A DNA stretch of 64,000 bases from contig JAJQJQ010000029.1 of assembly GCA_028622995.1 (NCBI GenBank), positions 2,790,001 to 2,854,000 on the forward strand. Reading direction: 5' to 3'. Under the pieces are notes generated by a model, which did no database searches, was not told where the DNA came from, and saw only the letters and a program-made list of their open reading frames with translations. This stretch comes from Panagrolaimus kolymaensis. Taxonomy: Eukaryota; Nematoda; Chromadorea; Rhabditida; Panagrolaimidae. Positions 11,736 to 21,740 of this stretch are shown in pieces (the stretch's first letter is position 1; every line of letters starts with the position of its first letter). A program made the position numbers and the translations under genes.

Positions 11736-12282
11736 TTGGGGCCTGAAGGGCCCATGTGTAATTTGCCTATTGAATGGACTTCGAATGGGTTAAGATGTAA
11801 CCGAATATGAGAGATATGGAATGGAGTGAAGATTGACTCGGGATCCGAAAGGCCCTATTGTTTATTGTTATTGTGATGAAATATATAATGTTGAGACTAC
11901 CGTAAGCAGTTCCGTAGATTTTCTTTATGTAAAATGTCTCATTGATTATTGTAAATGATCTTTTTGTAAAATTTAGGAGGTCTGCCGTAGGCTGGGCTCC
12001 AAAATTTACCATGAAAAATGGAATGTGTAAGCACAATGATGTTTATTTTAATTGTATTGTTGTAGACACACATGGGTGTTTGAGCACTCTATTTTTTCCA
12101 ATTTTGCACCCTCTAAAAAAGCACATAATCTCCCCTTTGATAATTTTTTAGAATTCATAAAAACATTTGCACTCCCTAGGATTCTCAAAAAATACTTTAA
12201 AGCGTTTAATGTCCACGTGTGGTTGTAAACATGTAATAGTTTCGTAGATTGTGTGAATGTTTGTTTAGTTTGAGGGACTTAC
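11736..12282. other. GC-richer unexplained segment next to the minisatellite
   Basis: This stretch is less AT-rich than its surroundings and has patches such as GGGCCTGAAGGGCCC (about 11739), TCCGAAAGGCCC (about 11844) and GCCGTAGGCTGGGCTCC (about 11985). A similar GGTAAGGCCCC occurs in the exon just upstream (12,290). A minus-strand open frame of about 80 codons crosses it, but I found no splice partner. It could be a decayed repeat or mobile element. Confidence 0.35.
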
Positions 12283-12501
12283 CGCAGGTAAGGCCCCAAT
12301 GTTCTTGTCATCAAGTAATTTGGCTTGCATTTTTAATTTTTCATTGTTGCTTCTACCTTTTTGAGTTGGATGCTTCTTTACCAAGAAATCAGAACCTGGA
12401 TTTTCTATAGCATGTTTTTCTAGTTCTAATTTTAATTCAGTAACTAATTTATAATATGGTTTTGCTTCTTCAGGGATTGGTTGAGAAGGATCGATTTCCA
12501 T
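12283..12501 (-). CDS. single exon of an unrecognised acidic/charged protein, partial
   Basis: A 73-codon exon starts at ATG 12501 and ends at a good GTAAGT donor. The peptide is charged and probably helical (KPYYKLVTELKLELEKHA, then KKHPTQKGRSNNEKLKMQ). The donor is phase 0, and I cannot find a convincing acceptor in the next 500 bases on this strand. One possibility is that the next exon lies across the minisatellite at 8833, where the frame is also open in phase 0; this would make the array part of an intron of about 3.4 kb. If unspliced, the frame stops after five more codons. Function not recognised. Confidence 0.5.
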
Positions 12502-13775
12502 GATTTTTCATAAACAAAAAAATAATTTAAAACAAAAAAAATTTAAGTTGATTAAACCTTTTTATCTTTTATTCCATAAAATTTTTGATCAGTTTTTATA
12601 CCCAAAAAATTTTAGTTTTAAATTGATTTTTTTGCTTCGAGAAATTTATCAAAAAGGTTTGTCCTCAACCAAATAATGAGTGGCGGCGCACCTTTTTCCT
12701 TGTTTATTGTTTGAAAAGCTGTCGTCGTCGTCGCACCTATAAAAATTTCAACAACAAAAGCAAGGTGTGGCCCCTCTACAAACTTATGTATTATGTAATT
12801 ATCACATAAATCGTGTAGTTTATGGAGTTAATTTTTATATTCGAAAAAAAAACCATGCAAAAATATCCTTGAATTAACTATCTTGAACCATAATGATTTG
12901 TTTTTTTCAAATTTATATTTTTGCTATTTCTGAATAAAAAAATTTATTAATCATCTTTTTATGTAAGTTGCTCTTTCAAATATGCCATAATGTATTTATT
13001 TATCTCTAAGAAAAAATAAATAACAACAACGACAATTTCAAAAAATTATTGCACTTTTTAGAATCAAAAAATAAAGATTAAAAAAAACTATTATTTTTCA
13101 CATAAATAAATAAAAGCTTTCATAAAATTATTAAGTTTTACCCCGAAAAAAAAGGGGTAACTCTCTTTTTCCAAAAATAAAAGTCTCTCTAAAAAAATAT
13201 ATAAAAAAAGATTTAATCTTCATGTTTATTTATTTTTCTTCAACGCAACAAAAAAATGGCTCACTTTTTTTATTTTGTTTTGTTTACATTTCCAATTTAT
13301 TCTCATGCGTTGGGTTCTTTCTTCTATTTCTCGTTAATTTGAAAGTTCAAAAATTAGAAAAAAAAATTTAGAGATTGCATCTCCTATTTTTTAAATTCTT
13401 TTTTTAACAGAAACCAACTGGTTGACTGACAACAAAGAACAACAAGAACGAAAAGAAAAAGGAGAGTAAAAAAACATCCAAGTAAACAACCAAAAAACTG
13501 GAGCAGCAACGATGAAATATGTGTTTACCAAAAAAAATAAATAATTTTTTTTGTTGTTTTGTTTTTCTTCCTTGTCTTTCTTTCCCTTCTTCGCATTCCC
13601 ATTTTCTCCAGCCCCCAAATTTATTTTTTTTCTATTTTTCCTAAGGGCTAATGAAGAAATTGAAAAATAAAAAATGGGTATAAATAGCGAAAAAAGTGTT
13701 GTTGATTTTCTTTAGTTTTCATAAAAAAAATATATTTATTTATTTGAAAAACAGAAAAATTTGTCTTTAAAAAAA
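12502..13775. other. intergenic, no gene seen
   Basis: Very AT-rich, with poly(A)/poly(T) runs. It separates a minus-strand exon from a plus-strand gene, so it probably holds both promoters. No RNA gene or repeat is apparent. Confidence 0.5.
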
Positions 13776-14485
13776 ATGAAATTTATTCTTGCATCTTTAG
13801 TTTTCTTTGCTGTTTTAACTTCGGTAAGTTAGTTTTACTCTTTTGAATTGGAAACTTCCCTTTTTTTTCGGTATTAGTGTTCTGAATTAAATTTTTTTTC
13901 GTTCAAAATGTTTGAATACCAAAAATGCTCTTTTATAAAATTCTTTCGACTGAAAAACATAGTACTTTCCATTTTTGTGGTGATTCCCAGAAGCTACCGA
14001 TTTTAGAAGTTTTATTGACTGAAGTCAAAGATATATAATTTTTTAAAGGTTTTTTAAATCATATTTATATTTATCGAAAGGAAAAAATATATTTAGTGAT
14101 TTTGGTGATAGAACAAACAATCCATTAAAAAAAGTCAAAAAATAGTTATAATTATGTTTTATTTTTGAATATCTTTATATTCGATTTTTTATAGGTTTGC
14201 ACCACTGAAACAATTGGTGAAAAGCTTGATTCCTCCATCAATGCCGCAGGTGAAAAATTATCTGGCGTTAAAAATTCCATTGGTGGTGCCGTAGATTCCG
14301 CGGGGCAAAGCTTAAAAAATACTGGAGAATCCATTAAAGGCACCGCTCATGATGCAAAGGAAAGTGCTGGAGATTTAGCCCATCAAGCTGGAGCAAAAGT
14401 TGATGACACTAAAAATGCTGCTGGCGATGTTGTTTCAGGAGCTGGAAGCAAATTGGATAGCGCTGGAAAATCCATTAAAAATTAA
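13776..14485 (+). CDS. small secreted LEA-like protein
   Basis: Exon 1 (13776-13823) encodes exactly 16 residues of signal peptide (MKFILASLVFFAVLTS). Exon 2 (14195-14485) follows a 371-base intron, long for this window. The product has 112 residues. After the signal it is hydrophilic, rich in Gly, Ala, Lys, Asp and Ser, with 11-residue-type repeats such as GEKLSGVKNSIGGAVDSAG and KVDDTKNAAGDV, typical of group 3 LEA (LEA_4-like) amphipathic helices. Such proteins are linked to desiccation and freezing tolerance; here secretion is predicted. The 48-base first exon and the TIGEKLD/NAAGD motifs match the two genes at 52,703-55,023, so the three form one family. Function is inferred from composition. 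Confidence 0.75.
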
Positions 14486-15144
14486 TCATTCAAGCTTAAT
14501 GAATATTAATTTCTTTATTAATTAAACAAAATATAATTCTTTAAATTTTATGTAAATATTTGTATATAATTAATGTTTTTCTTTTTCTTCTGTATCTGAG
14601 TGTAAAATAAATTGTTTTTTATTGCTAAATAAAAAATATTTATTAACATGACTTTACACCGGAAATGACATTCAAAAAAGGAATATTGTTTTAAAAGGTA
14701 CACCACAGCGTCTCCGTTGGATATTGTTGATATGGAAATAAAAACAAATTCATCATAAAATCAAACATCTTTGTTCTTATTATTATTTTTTTTCTTGATG
14801 CTGGTCTATCTCTTTCTACAAAAGGCTTTTGCTCAACATTTCTCTCATCATGATCAAATATGTAAAAAATTTGCTTACTTTTGGAACAAAAGAAAGTCAT
14901 TAGTTAGGTTGTTGGACATGGGCAGACGAAGACGAAAATTAATAAAAATCTTTGTTACTTAGCAAATATCTTTGTTGGATTTCATTACTATGGCACGTTT
15001 CTATAGCGCAAAGATAATGACATTTTAAAGAGTTTGAGAATTTTATGTAAATTCTTCATTTCTTATTTCATTTTTTATTTTATTAGCGTCTTTTGATTTC
15101 TGCTGCGATTTCCATTCTTCCATGCAGAAATAAAGGTTAAAAAA
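14486..15144. other. intergenic, no gene seen
   Basis: AT-rich 3' flank of the LEA-like gene (ATAAATAAAA-like poly(A) context near 14625) and 5' flank of the next plus-strand gene. Confidence 0.45.
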
Positions 15145-16688
15145 ATGAAAATGCTGGGAAATTTTTTAATAACTTTTTATTTTTTTGTAAATATTTTTAT
15201 TTTTATTTATGCAGAATATCCAGCTTATGATGTAATTGCCGCGGAACGTAATTGGGTAACCAATAATATGCGTAAGGCAGCACGAACGTAATTTCAACAA
15301 TAAAGTCATTTTTAGGTTGCAAGTCGTATTATGGTTTTTGTATAGATCAGAAATACTCTACTAATGAACTATTTGAAAGTAAGTAAAACATATAAAACAA
15401 AAGAAGCTTATCATTGATATAATATTTTTTTAGGTTGTTTAAAAAAGAAGATGGTGCCATTATGTCTAAAACCATCAACAATTCCGCCAACTACTACTAC
15501 TCAAAAGATGGATGAGCCACCATCGACAAGCTTCCAAGCTTCAACTAATTCCCAGCCTTCCGACATTCCACCAAATTCTGAAATCAGCTTGAAATATCCA
15601 GCTTATAAGGTAATTTCTGCGGAACGTAATTGGAAAACCACTGATACTGGTAAGGCAGAATATAATTTGAATAAATTACACATATTTTTTTAGGTTGTAA
15701 AAGTCGGTATGCAGAGTGCAAAGTTAAAAAGACCACTCAAGCTTTTGAAGGTAAAGAAAAGATTTAAAAAAAATTAGCTTTAATATCAAAATGTTTTAGC
15801 CTGTTTAAATGAGATTGTTATTCCAACGTGTTCAATAAAGCAGCCATCAACCATTCCACCTATTGCAACTCAAAAAATGGATAATCCTACAGCAAGCTTT
15901 CAACAGTCCACTAGTAGCTCTCAAGAACCAAATGATCTTATAACAAATAATTTTGAAAGCACCTTGAAAACTTCGGATCCTACAAACTCAAAATCATCAT
16001 CGAGTATTAAAGCTTCTATGGAGCCACCAACAAGTAATGTGCCTACATTTGATGAATCCACTGATCAATCAACTTCGGATTTATCATTAGCTCGACATTC
16101 TTCTACAAGCTCTTCATTTTTCGATGATTTATTGATTCCCAGCAGTACTAAAAGCGGTCAATCTTGTGAGTTTTTGAGTTTCAAACTTTTAAAAAAGATT
16201 TAATTAAATTAACTGCGCAACTTTCAACTACCACCGAAAATTATCAAGGAGATCGCGATCATGATTTTACAGCAACAAAACTTCCTTCGCATTCTGTTTC
16301 ACAAAAAATTAAAAAAACTACGGATATTTTTGCGACGACTCCTTCAACTCCAGAAAAGGTTGTTATGTCATCTTCATTCGAGAGTAGTGAACCCTTTACA
16401 ACCATGCCTTCTTCTTCGTCAACAATTGTTTCTTCTATTTCCGTTGATTCTTCCTCTAATTTACCTTCGTCTGAATCAACAAAAACAAAGACGACTACTC
16501 CATCATTTGAAAGCGGTACAGAAGAAGCTAAAAATGGATTAAAAACAACGACAAATAATATTTATACTGGGATAGAAGAAAGTGGCTCTTTTTCTTCAAA
16601 AACTGTAAATCAAGAATATTCTCCTTTGATTAAAACTTCAAGAAGCGATAATGAAAATTTATTATCTTCTTCTTCTCTGTGCATCTGA
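15145..16688 (+). CDS. secreted protein: duplicated cysteine domain plus mucin-like tail
   Basis: Six exons (15145-15271, 15316-15378, 15434-15649, 15694-15750, 15800-16165, 16198-16688) close in frame to 439 residues. Residues 1-23 are a signal peptide ending in IYA. Two copies of a domain follow (about 24-76 and 118-175). Each has YPAY-VI-AERNW, then CKS-Y--C, F-(S/A)CL and a last C. Intron positions inside the copies are the same, so the domain was duplicated with its exons. From about residue 180 to the end the protein is Ser/Thr-rich, like a mucin that would be heavily O-glycosylated. The last intron is only 32 bases (GTGAG to AAAAAG); without it the frame stops early. The cysteine domain is not one I recognise. 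The left end of the large palindrome lies in its last codons. Confidence 0.7.
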
Positions 16689-17250
16689 CCAAAAAAATTT
16701 GAGGGCAAAGAACAAAAGACTAAAAAATTTTTAAAAGTACACTTTTGTTGTTACTTTTTGAGACATTTAATAATGAGTCGTTAATTTTTTGTTAAAAAAA
16801 TTTTTTGGAAATAAAATTTTTAGGAGTTTAATTTTTATAAAAGTCACATTTATTTTAAAATATTGCTAATTTAAAAAACATAAAATTTAATGAAATTTAT
16901 AATTTGTTTAAAAAAATTCTGTCATTACTAAAATGCGGCTCGGCCACACCATTTATTTTCTTTGATGGTTTGATTCGGGGGAAACCCAGAAAGCATTACA
17001 AACAATGTCACAAAATAAATTTATTTTTATAAAAAAATTGAAATTTTGATCCGTGTGTTTCAATTTTGAATAAAAACAAAGAAATAATTTTTATTAACTT
17101 TTATTTTCCGAGCCAACAAAAAAATGTATAATGCTTTATATTTTTTAATATTTGGCCTTTTTTGGATAGTTTTAATTCTTTTTTAAATTCTACTAAAATA
17201 AAAAGATGGTAAGGTAACTATGGTAAACATTCCTTCAAAAACGTAATTTA
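16689..17250. other. 3' flank of mucin-like gene inside the palindrome, no gene seen
   Basis: AT-rich outer part of the left arm, where the two arms differ most. No coding or RNA feature is visible. Confidence 0.5.
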
Positions 17251-17380
17251 TTATCCATTTTTTGGGGTCAGGTATAAATGGTTACCAACAAATACTTGAG
17301 ATATTCCTTCAAGGTATTTTTTATTTTCAACTATTTTTTTTTTGAAGTGTTTACGAACTATTCCACTAAAAAATCATAGG
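17251..17380 (+). promoter_or_regulatory. conserved block upstream of BTB gene 1 (left arm)
   Basis: It ends about 110 bases before the ATG. It shares TTATCCATTTTTTG, GATATTCCTTCAAG, and GAAGTGTTTACGAACTATTC with the block before BTB gene 2 (18772-18902). Conservation at the same place before both paralogues suggests a promoter, though it may only be a remnant of the duplication. Confidence 0.45.
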
Positions 17381-17489
17381 TTTGGTCATTTAAAAAAAAA
17401 TAGACATTTATCATTCATAGAGTCTGCTAAGTTTGCTGGTTGGTGGTTGTTTTTTTTTCACTTTAATTTCCCATAAAAAGTTGTAAAAA

Positions 17490-18295
17490 ATGTTTCCTCC
17501 ATTTCTTTATACTCAAGTCGTTGATTCATTAGCAAAAAATTTATGGGATAGTAATGATTCTAAAGATTTTACTTTCATTATTGGAAGTCAAGAAATTAAA
17601 GTAAGCTAAATCCATTTTTGCTAAAATACTTTTAAAACTTTGTTCTTTGTTTTTTAGGCTCATAAATGCATTTTAACAAACTATTCGCCAATTTTAAAAG
17701 TCATTTCTGAAACTGAAAATATCCTTGAAATTACGGAATATAGTTATGATGTCGTTGAAACTGCAATCAAATTTCGATATGAAATTGATTCATTTCATTG
17801 CTGCATCGTCGATGACTTAATTTCCATTATGAAATTTGCTGATCAATATGAAATTGATAGTCTCAAAGTAAGTATTATAAAATTTAAAAAAAAACGGGTT
17901 TCTCAATGGAAAATTTGTCTATTGAGTTCGATCAAAAATGTTTTTGATCTCTTTAAAATAAATATATATACATATTTTTTAAGGCAAAAGTTGAAGGCTT
18001 ATTAATCTCCAAAATTAATGGTCAAAATATTTGCAAACTTTCAAATGCTTCCATTGTTTGCAATGCTGAACTTCTCAAAACTAAATGCTGCAAATTATTG
18101 AAACGATATATTCACTCTCGCCGTGGGGTAAAGGATGTTGAAATTCTTGATAACATTTTTGCAAAGGAATTTCTTATCAAAACTATTCCAAAAAATCATG
18201 ACTTTTTATACCTTTTTGGTCCTGCGATATTGTTCGCAATTATACAAATGATTTTACTTTTTTTGAGTTTCGAATTAGGAAAAAATTCAAAATAA
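17490..18295 (+). CDS. BTB-domain protein with C-terminal membrane anchor (BTB gene 1, left arm)
   Basis: Exons 17490-17600, 17658-17867 and 17984-18295 encode 210 residues. Residues about 22-107 form a BTB/POZ core: DFTFIIGSQEIKAHKCIL, then LEITEYSYDVVETAIKF and LISIMKFADQYEIDSLK. A BACK-like helical region follows (about 108-180). The last 25 residues are a hydrophobic helix (about 184-203) ending in a short polar GKNSK tail, the pattern of a tail-anchored membrane protein. There is no signal peptide, so the BTB domain would face the cytosol. BTB domains commonly dimerise and bind Cul3 ligases; that partner is inferred. The right arm carries the same gene (24050-24855). Confidence 0.85.
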
Positions 18296-18771
18296 GTTAG
18301 TCTTTCACATATTTTTTCCTTTAAGTTTTGTTCTTTTTTTAATTTATTTTTATGTTATTTTCAAAGCTCATCAGCAACCCAATCTTGCTATATATATTTT
18401 TTTGTTGTTGAAAAAAATTGAAGAATTTTATGAATTCCATATTTGTTTTATTTATTTTCTTATTTCATTTATTTTTGTTTTATTTCAAATAAAATGTTTA
18501 AAAAACCAAAATAACTTGTGTGTTTAACAATAATAGCAAGCCTCTACATTTACGGAACCGAAAAGTAACAAAAAATTTCACTGCGGAAAAGATTTTCACA
18601 TAGTTTATAAACTTTATTCTATAATTTTTTTCTTCTGAAATCATTAAAGATTGCTATAGTTTGTACACTTTTTGTTTTTATAATTTTTTATAATACATTT
18701 GGTTCTTTCTTATAATCCCAAAAAAACTATGGACAAACAAGCCTTGATTTTCACCAATAACAAAAAAAAAT
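18296..18771. other. intergenic inside left arm, no gene seen
   Basis: AT-rich spacer between the two BTB genes. No feature is visible. Confidence 0.45.
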
Positions 18772-18902
18772 ATTATCCATTTTTTGAGATCAGAGAAAAA
18801 TGGCAGCCATTAAGTACTTTAGATATTCCTTCAAGATATTTTTTATTTTCAATATTTTTTTTTTGAAGTGTTTACGAACTATTCCACTAAAAAAAATCAA
18901 GG
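18772..18902 (+). promoter_or_regulatory. conserved block upstream of BTB gene 2 (left arm)
   Basis: Second copy of the shared upstream block. It ends about 94 bases before the ATG at 18996. GAAGTGTTTACGAACTATTC and GATATTCCTTCAAG are kept exactly. Confidence 0.45.
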
Positions 18903-18995
18903 ATTGATCATATGTAACAATTAGAAATTTTTATCATTCATAAATTCTCGCTAAGTTTGGTACTTGCCTCTGCCATTCTTTTTTTCCGATAAAAA

Positions 18996-19788
18996 ATGTC
19001 TTCTCGAAGTGAAATTGCTTCTCATTCGTTAGCTGAAAATTTATGGGAAAGTAATGATTCTAAAGATTTTACTTTCATTGTTGGAAGTCAAGAAATTAAA
19101 GTAAGCGACTTTCATTTTTTTAAATATATATTTTTAAGTTTTAAACTTTATTTTTTAGGCTCATAAATGTGTTTTAACAAACTATTCGCCAATTTTAAAA
19201 GCCATTGCTGAAACTGAAAACACCCTTGAAATTACGGAATTTAATTTCGACGTTGTCGAAACTGCAATCAAATTTCGTTATGAAATCAGCGAATTCCATC
19301 GTTTTATCGTTGATGATTTAATTTCCATCATGAAATTTGCTGATCAATATGAAACCCAATGTCTCAAAGTGAGTAATCTAAAATAATAAAAAAAGATCTC
19401 GAATCGGAAAATTTTCGTCATTGAGTCTTAAAATAATATATATGTTTATAAATTCTTTTTTTAGAAAGCTGTTGAAAATTTTCTGCTCAAAAAAGTTTCG
19501 TACCAAACTGTTTGCAAACTCGCTAACGCTTCCATGGATTGCAATGCTGATGGCCTTAAGACAAAATGCAGTGCATTTTTAAGAAAATGCATCCTTACTC
19601 AACGAGCAGTAAAGAACACAGAAATTCTTGATAAAACTTTTACAAAGGAATTTGCTATCAAAGTCATTCCAAAAAAAGATGGCATATCCGATTTTGGCCT
19701 TTTATTAATTGCTATTATTCTTTTTGGAATTGTTTTTTCAATTGGTTTTGTATATGGAAAAGATTACCAACAATCTTTAAAAAATTGA
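18996..19788 (+). CDS. BTB-domain protein with C-terminal membrane anchor (BTB gene 2, left arm)
   Basis: Exons 19100, i.e. 18996-19100, then 19159-19368 and 19465-19788, encode 212 residues. It is a paralogue of BTB gene 1 with the same two intron positions. The BTB core is DFTFIVGSQEIKAHKCVL to MKFADQYETQCLK (about 22-105). The BACK-like part includes CKLANASMDCNADGLK. A predicted membrane helix lies at about 182-202 (FGLLLIAIILFGIVFSIG) before a polar tail YGKDYQQSLKN. The helix sequence has diverged from that of gene 1 while its position and hydrophobicity are kept, which supports selection for an anchor. It has an identical copy in the right arm (22557-23349). Confidence 0.85.
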
Positions 19789-20604
19789 AATTTTATAAAA
19801 GAAATTTTAATTTTTGCCCATCTTTTTTGCTATTATTATATTTTTATTTCTTCTCTTTTTCCTAAAAATAGTTTCTATCAGTATTTTTTTTTTCCTCTTC
19901 TTCTCATATTCAAAGGATATTGAAGTATTTTATTTGAAAATTTATTTAAATTTTTTTTTATATTTCATGATCGGCAATAAAAATTATTTAATAAAGTTAC
20001 AATACCTTCTCTGTAATAAAATTTTTTACTCTCGTCAGCTTCTATAAAGTTTTTTTTGTTACAATAAATTTTTAAAGGATGCGTTGGGCAGAAAGAAGAT
20101 TCTTTCTTTATTTATTTTCAAAACTTTCGCAGTGATGGCTGACGCATTGGAAAGGCTGCGATCATTCGAATCAATCGTTAAAAAAAATGGTTTGTTGGGG
20201 AGCTTGCAATGACATTTTTTTTCTTCTTGAAATAAAAAATTTATTATTTATTTAAAAAACACAGCTAAAGGAAAAAAAGACAACTAGAAAAAAAATTGTG
20301 ACAAAAAAATCAAATGAATTAATTTGTTTTACGGCACATCATGAAATTGATGAAGCAACGGAAGAGCGATGGCTAAAAAAATATAGATTTTTTTCTTGAA
20401 ACTAATAACTGACAAGGGAACCACCAGACATGTCACATCGATATTGAAATTCTGTTTCGGTAGAAAATTAATTTAGCACTTTTTAAAACATATGGCAAAA
20501 TCTTAGCGGTGAATGGAAGATGAAAAAAAAGTTATGACTCCTTGAATATTCTAATTTTTGGTGCTTTTCCTTATCAGTTGCTAAAGCTACTTCCTATTTG
20601 TTGT
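19789..20604. other. 3' flank of BTB gene 2 in left arm, no gene seen
   Basis: AT-rich. An open frame at 19814-20047 is Phe/Ile/Leu-rich from poly(T) sequence and is not convincing as a gene. Confidence 0.45.
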
Positions 20605-20680
20605 GAGTATGGTGTAGGCGAGAAAGGCGGAACTGCCATGCGAGGGAAGTCGCAGGTTCGAATCCGCCTTGTAATTTTTC
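20605..20680 (+). ncRNA. degenerate tRNA-like element with B-box (left arm)
   Basis: It contains an exact Pol III B-box, GGTTCGAATCC (20655-20665), an A-box-like TGGTGTAGGCGAG about 40 bases upstream, and a T-run just after. AAGGCGG (20624-20630) can pair with CCGCCTT (20664-20670), and TGCGA with TCGCA encloses a GGGAAG loop. The T-stem does not pair well and a normal cloverleaf is not possible, so this is probably a tRNA-derived pseudogene or SINE-like piece rather than a working tRNA. Confidence 0.4.
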
Positions 20681-21150
20681 GTTTTTTTACCCTTATTAAT
20701 CATGTTTTGCCCTTTTTTTTATGTTAAATATTAATGAGTTATTCTTTTTTAAACATTTTTTTCATGTTTTTTGTCTTATTGCTTTACCTTCAAACGAGTA
20801 AGGGGATTTTGAAAATTAAAGTTGGTTTTTTTATTTTATATAAAAGGGCCAAAAAAAGAAAAACGCTTTAAAATATAAAACTATTAATTAAGATTTTGTA
20901 AAATTACTTTTAAAAAATTAATTAAATACTATAAAAATAAACCACAAAAAGCGGAAAGTTTCGTTTCAAGTAATTTAAAAAAGTAAGATAAATAAAAGTC
21001 AGCTAATCAGCGATGGCAGCCAACTGACAAATCTGTCGGTTGCAATCAACACTTGTTTTTTTGACTTATTTTATTTTTTTTATAGAGGCAGAAAGAATCA
21101 GCATAAAAAACTGAATAGAATACCTTCAATTTAAAAAAAAACAGAAAAAA
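20681..21150. other. inner end of left arm, no gene seen
   Basis: AT-rich sequence leading to the palindrome centre. It contains no coding frame. Confidence 0.5.
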
Positions 21151-21194
21151 TTCATATTTTCACATATTCACAGGGGATACCAAGAAAAAGTGGT
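21151..21194. other. palindrome spacer (loop)
   Basis: About 44 bases, including CACATATTCACAGGGGATACC, separate the two arms. It is the only stretch near the centre that does not pair with its counterpart. Confidence 0.85.
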
Positions 21195-21664
21195 TTTTTT
21201 CTGTTTTTTTTTAAATTGAAGGTATTCTATTCAGTTTTTTATGCTGATTCTTTCTGCCTCTATAAAAAAAATAAAATAAGTCAAAAAAACAAGTGTTGAT
21301 TGCAACCGACAGATTTGTCAGTTGGCTGCCATCGCTGATTAGCTGACTTTTATTTATCTTACTTTTTTAAATTACTTGAAACGAAACTTTCCGCTTTTTG
21401 TGGTTTATTTTTATAGTATTTAATTAATTTTTTAAAAGTAATTTTACAAAATCTTAATTAATAGTTTTATATTTTAAAGCGTTTTTCTTTTTTTGGCCCT
21501 TTTATATAAAATAAAAAAACCAACTTTAATTTTCAAAATCCCCTTACTCGTTTGAAGGTAAAGCAATAAGACAAAAAACATGAAAAAAATGTTTAAAAAA
21601 GAATAACTCATTAATATTTAACATAAAAAAAAGGGCAAAACATGATTAATAAGGGTAAAAAAAC

Positions 21665-21740
21665 GAAAAATTACAAGGCGGATTCGAACCTGCGACTTCC
21701 CTCGCATGGCAGTTCCGCCTTTCTCGCCTACACCATACTC
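21665..21740 (-). ncRNA. degenerate tRNA-like element with B-box (right arm)
   Basis: Mirror copy of the element at 20605-20680; the B-box reads GGATTCGAACC on the plus strand at 21680-21690. Same structure and same doubts. Confidence 0.4.

Larger units (their letters stand above)
16681..21150 (+). repeat. left arm of a large inverted repeat (palindrome)
   Basis: Every position x here pairs with about 42345 minus x on the other strand. Checked anchors include ATG 17490/24855, ATG 18996/23349, and TACC 21121 with its complement near 21224. The arm is about 4.47 kb. The inner 3.7 kb looks essentially identical to the right arm in every stretch I compared; the outer 0.7 kb differs by several substitutions and short indels. 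It contains two BTB genes, their upstream blocks and a tRNA-like element. Confidence 0.93.

Noticed and set aside
19814..20047. 77-codon Phe/Ile-rich open frame, mirrored at 22298-22531
   Set aside because: Read from poly(T) and AT-rich DNA after the BTB stop; no start context, no homologue in the window.
20605..20680. Functional tRNA gene
   Set aside because: B-box is perfect but T-stem and acceptor pairing do not fit a cloverleaf; no convincing anticodon arm.
20542..20727. 61-codon frame crossing the tRNA-like element, mirrored at 21618-21803
   Set aside because: It overlaps the Pol III-like element and has no exon partner; chance frame.
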